DNA of 5,914 bases, taken from contig DANZ01000017.1 in the NCBI GenBank assembly GCA_002501695.1, positions 946-6,859 on the forward strand, read 5' to 3'. How positions within the stretch are numbered: the first letter of the stretch is position 1; each line of letters starts with the position of its first letter. A program made the position numbers and the translations under genes. Source of the DNA: Methanolobus sp. UBA474. Its GTDB lineage: Archaea > Halobacteriota > Methanosarcinia > Methanosarcinales > Methanosarcinaceae. Below are positions 4,434 through 5,914 of the stretch, piece by piece. The notes beneath the pieces were generated by a model. That model had not been told where the DNA came from. It searched no databases and saw only the letters and a list, made by a program, of their open reading frames with translations.

Positions 4434-5914
4434 TCAGATCATATCACTTGAATTGTAACGCATCCTGTCGGCAAGCTCCTGTTTCTTGGCAGCGTTCCAG
4501 CCATTGACAGCCTGCACATAGCCGGTTACCCTTGAGACCTGCTCGACATCGCTGGAGCCGCAGTTCTCACAGCATTCCTTCAGTCCGGACATGATGTGGA
4601 AATCGTTGAGACACACGGTCATATCCTTGGTGAAGGCGAAGTATCCGATCTGGGTGTTCTTCGCGAGGTTCATCGCGAACTCCTTAAGCCCTTTTGCGTC
4701 CGGCGCCCCCTCACCCATCCATATATGGCAGATGTTGCCACCATCAACAATGGGGAAGAACACATGCTCTATGTTTATCCTGTCGATCAGGGATATACGG
4801 GCGCCGGGAGGAACATGGGTGCCGTTGGTATAGTAGACAGGCAGGTCATGGGTCCTTTTAATATTTGCAAGGGCAGCCTCTTTGTCACCCTTGACAACCT
4901 GCAGCACAGCATCCCTGTACTCATCATGCAGCATGTCGGATACTGCAAATCTCTGGCACGTGGTTTCCGCAGGGGTGCGTGCAAGTGCGATCTCCATGCC
5001 GTGCCTGCGGCTAAGCTCCTTGCCGTACATCTCCATCTCGGTCATTGCCCTGATAGCGAACCTGAAAGCTTCCTTTGACTCATGTATCTGAGAACCTACA
5101 TGATACTGCACCATCTCATTGATCCCTATCACGCCTATTGTGTAGACGAGTGAATCGATATCAACGGCTATCGAACCTTTCTCACCGGTGACGGGGTCCT
5201 TTGGCCTCTGGGTCGCAAAGGGCATCCTGTTGTTAACGATGATACTCTCCATCCAGTTGCGCTTTGTCCTGAACAGCTTGATGCTCTGGTCCATGAGATT
5301 CCTCAGGTCTGCGAACAGTGCCTCATCATTCCCTTTAGCCCTGTAGGCTGCCCTTGGGCAGTTAAGGGACACTACCTGCCATGAGCCCATTGAGAAATGC
5401 TTTCCGTCCTTGAAAATGAGCTTGTCGTCAAAGCTGTCGTCCGCATCAGCGTTTGCAGAGAACTGGTAAGCACAACACTGGTAGCAGGATATGCCCTCAC
5501 CTGAGCCTCTGTACTCCGGCAGCTGATTATCAAAGTAAGGCGTACCAAACTTTGCGGCCAGCTCGAAGGTCATGTCATAGAGCTCTTCATAGGAAGGAAG
5601 GTCGGGATGGGACCTGTTGAAGAACTCATCCTCTTCCATGAAATCAGGCTCAATGGATATCTCCGGTTTCGGGAAGTTGAAAGGCTTGCCCCAGTTGTCG
5701 CCTTCTATCATCACATCCATAAGAGCCTTGAAAGACAGGCGCACTTCGCGTTCGAACTCACTGTATGTACGCTTCTGGGTCCCATTGGTGCCGTCATGTA
5801 CCCTGCCCTTGTAGACCGCAGGCTTGTCCTTCCAGAGCTTTGGCACTCCCGGGGACAGCTGGACAGAAGAGAACACGACCTGCCCTCCACGGGCGACCAT
5901 CATCTGGGTCATCT
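4434..5914 (-). CDS. nrdD: Anaerobic (class III) ribonucleoside-triphosphate reductase, C-terminal part
   Basis: NrdD reduces ribonucleotides to deoxyribonucleotides without oxygen, using a glycyl radical. The right edge cuts the gene: 493 codons are open, and the first Met seen (5910-5912) is internal, since ARGGQVVFSS right after it is a core NrdD motif. The N-terminal part, with any ATP-cone, is outside. Numbering from that Met, ISCYQCCAYQ (141-150) carries the Cys cluster expected at the finger loop where the thiyl radical forms, and MGSWQVVSLNCPRAAY (175-190) follows it. TPAETTCQRFAVSD is at 313-326. The C-terminus holds a probable metal site (C434, H439, C448, C451) and the glycyl-radical motif SRVTGY with Gly464, followed by GWNAAKKQEL. 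It ends in TGA. Methanosarcina barkeri NrdD is known to take electrons from a redoxin and ferredoxin system instead of formate; whether this one belongs to that subtype is an inference. Confidence 0.95.
   Translation of the reverse strand, partial: MTQMMVARGGQVVFSSVQLSPGVPKLWKDKPAVYKGRVHDGTNGTQKRTYSEFEREVRLSFKALMDVMIEGDNWGKPFNFPKPEISIEPDFMEEDEFFNRSHPDLPSYEELYDMTFELAAKFGTPYFDNQLPEYRGSGEGISCYQCCAYQFSANADADDSFDDKLIFKDGKHFSMGSWQVVSLNCPRAAYRAKGNDEALFADLRNLMDQSIKLFRTKRNWMESIIVNNRMPFATQRPKDPVTGEKGSIAVDIDSLVYTIGVIGINEMVQYHVGSQIHESKEAFRFAIRAMTEMEMYGKELSRRHGMEIALARTPAETTCQRFAVSDMLHDEYRDAVLQVVKGDKEAALANIKRTHDLPVYYTNGTHVPPGARISLIDRINIEHVFFPIVDGGNICHIWMGEGAPDAKGLKEFAMNLAKNTQIGYFAFTKDMTVCLNDFHIMSGLKECCENCGSSDVEQVSRVTGYVQAVNGWNAAKKQELADRMRYNSSDMI

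Noticed and set aside
4430..4437. CTGATCAG palindrome at the nrdD/nrdG junction
   Set aside because: It is eight bases long, overlaps the nrdD stop, and is too short for a hairpin or a specific site.
4596..5078. Plus-strand open frame of 160 codons
   Set aside because: It lies wholly opposite the conserved NrdD coding sequence, and its translation shows no recognisable domain or plausible start context. It is an antisense shadow.

Overview
The window looks like a chromosomal segment of a methanogenic archaeon of the Methanosarcinaceae (order Methanosarcinales). The strongest pointer is the gene running off the left edge. Its protein enters the tandem-duplicated S-layer domain (DUF1608/PF07752 type) of the Methanosarcina surface-layer proteins, with a WDAKSFSGFFYDLESG core and the WGKYQVIGFMAEKYF signature. 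TATA-box-like promoters, an archaeal-type ThiL and an oxygen-independent ribonucleotide reductase fit this. Base composition is moderate (hand counts of about 44-50% GC in the parts I counted). Genus and species cannot be fixed from the window.

Layout: all five genes are on the minus strand, so transcription runs from right to left. (1) 4434-5914 is the C-terminal part of nrdD, the class III anaerobic ribonucleotide reductase, cut by the right edge. (2) 3640-4428 is its radical-SAM activase NrdG, 5 bases downstream and almost certainly cotranscribed. (3) 2724-3575 is a DUF4349 membrane lipoprotein with its own likely promoter and a clear Shine-Dalgarno. (4) 1600-2589 is thiL, thiamine-monophosphate kinase, behind an AT-rich promoter region. 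(5) 1-1549 is the N-terminal 516 codons of a large secreted surface protein: signal peptide, four tandem Ig-like repeats of about 101 residues, then the first S-layer domain, cut by the left edge.

How they work together: NrdD and NrdG form one unit for dNTP synthesis under anaerobiosis, with NrdG installing the glycyl radical on Gly464 of the visible NrdD segment. ThiL makes the cofactor thiamine diphosphate. The DUF4349 lipoprotein and the S-layer-domain protein both act at or outside the membrane, and I see no direct functional link between them and the metabolic genes. No RNA gene, CRISPR array, insertion sequence or integrase was seen.

The part most worth follow-up is the left gene: a glycosylation-rich Ig-repeat stalk joined to an S-layer lattice domain. 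A second point is that thiL ends in TAG in a lineage where TAG can encode pyrrolysine. I do not see a convincing wholly new multi-gene system here.
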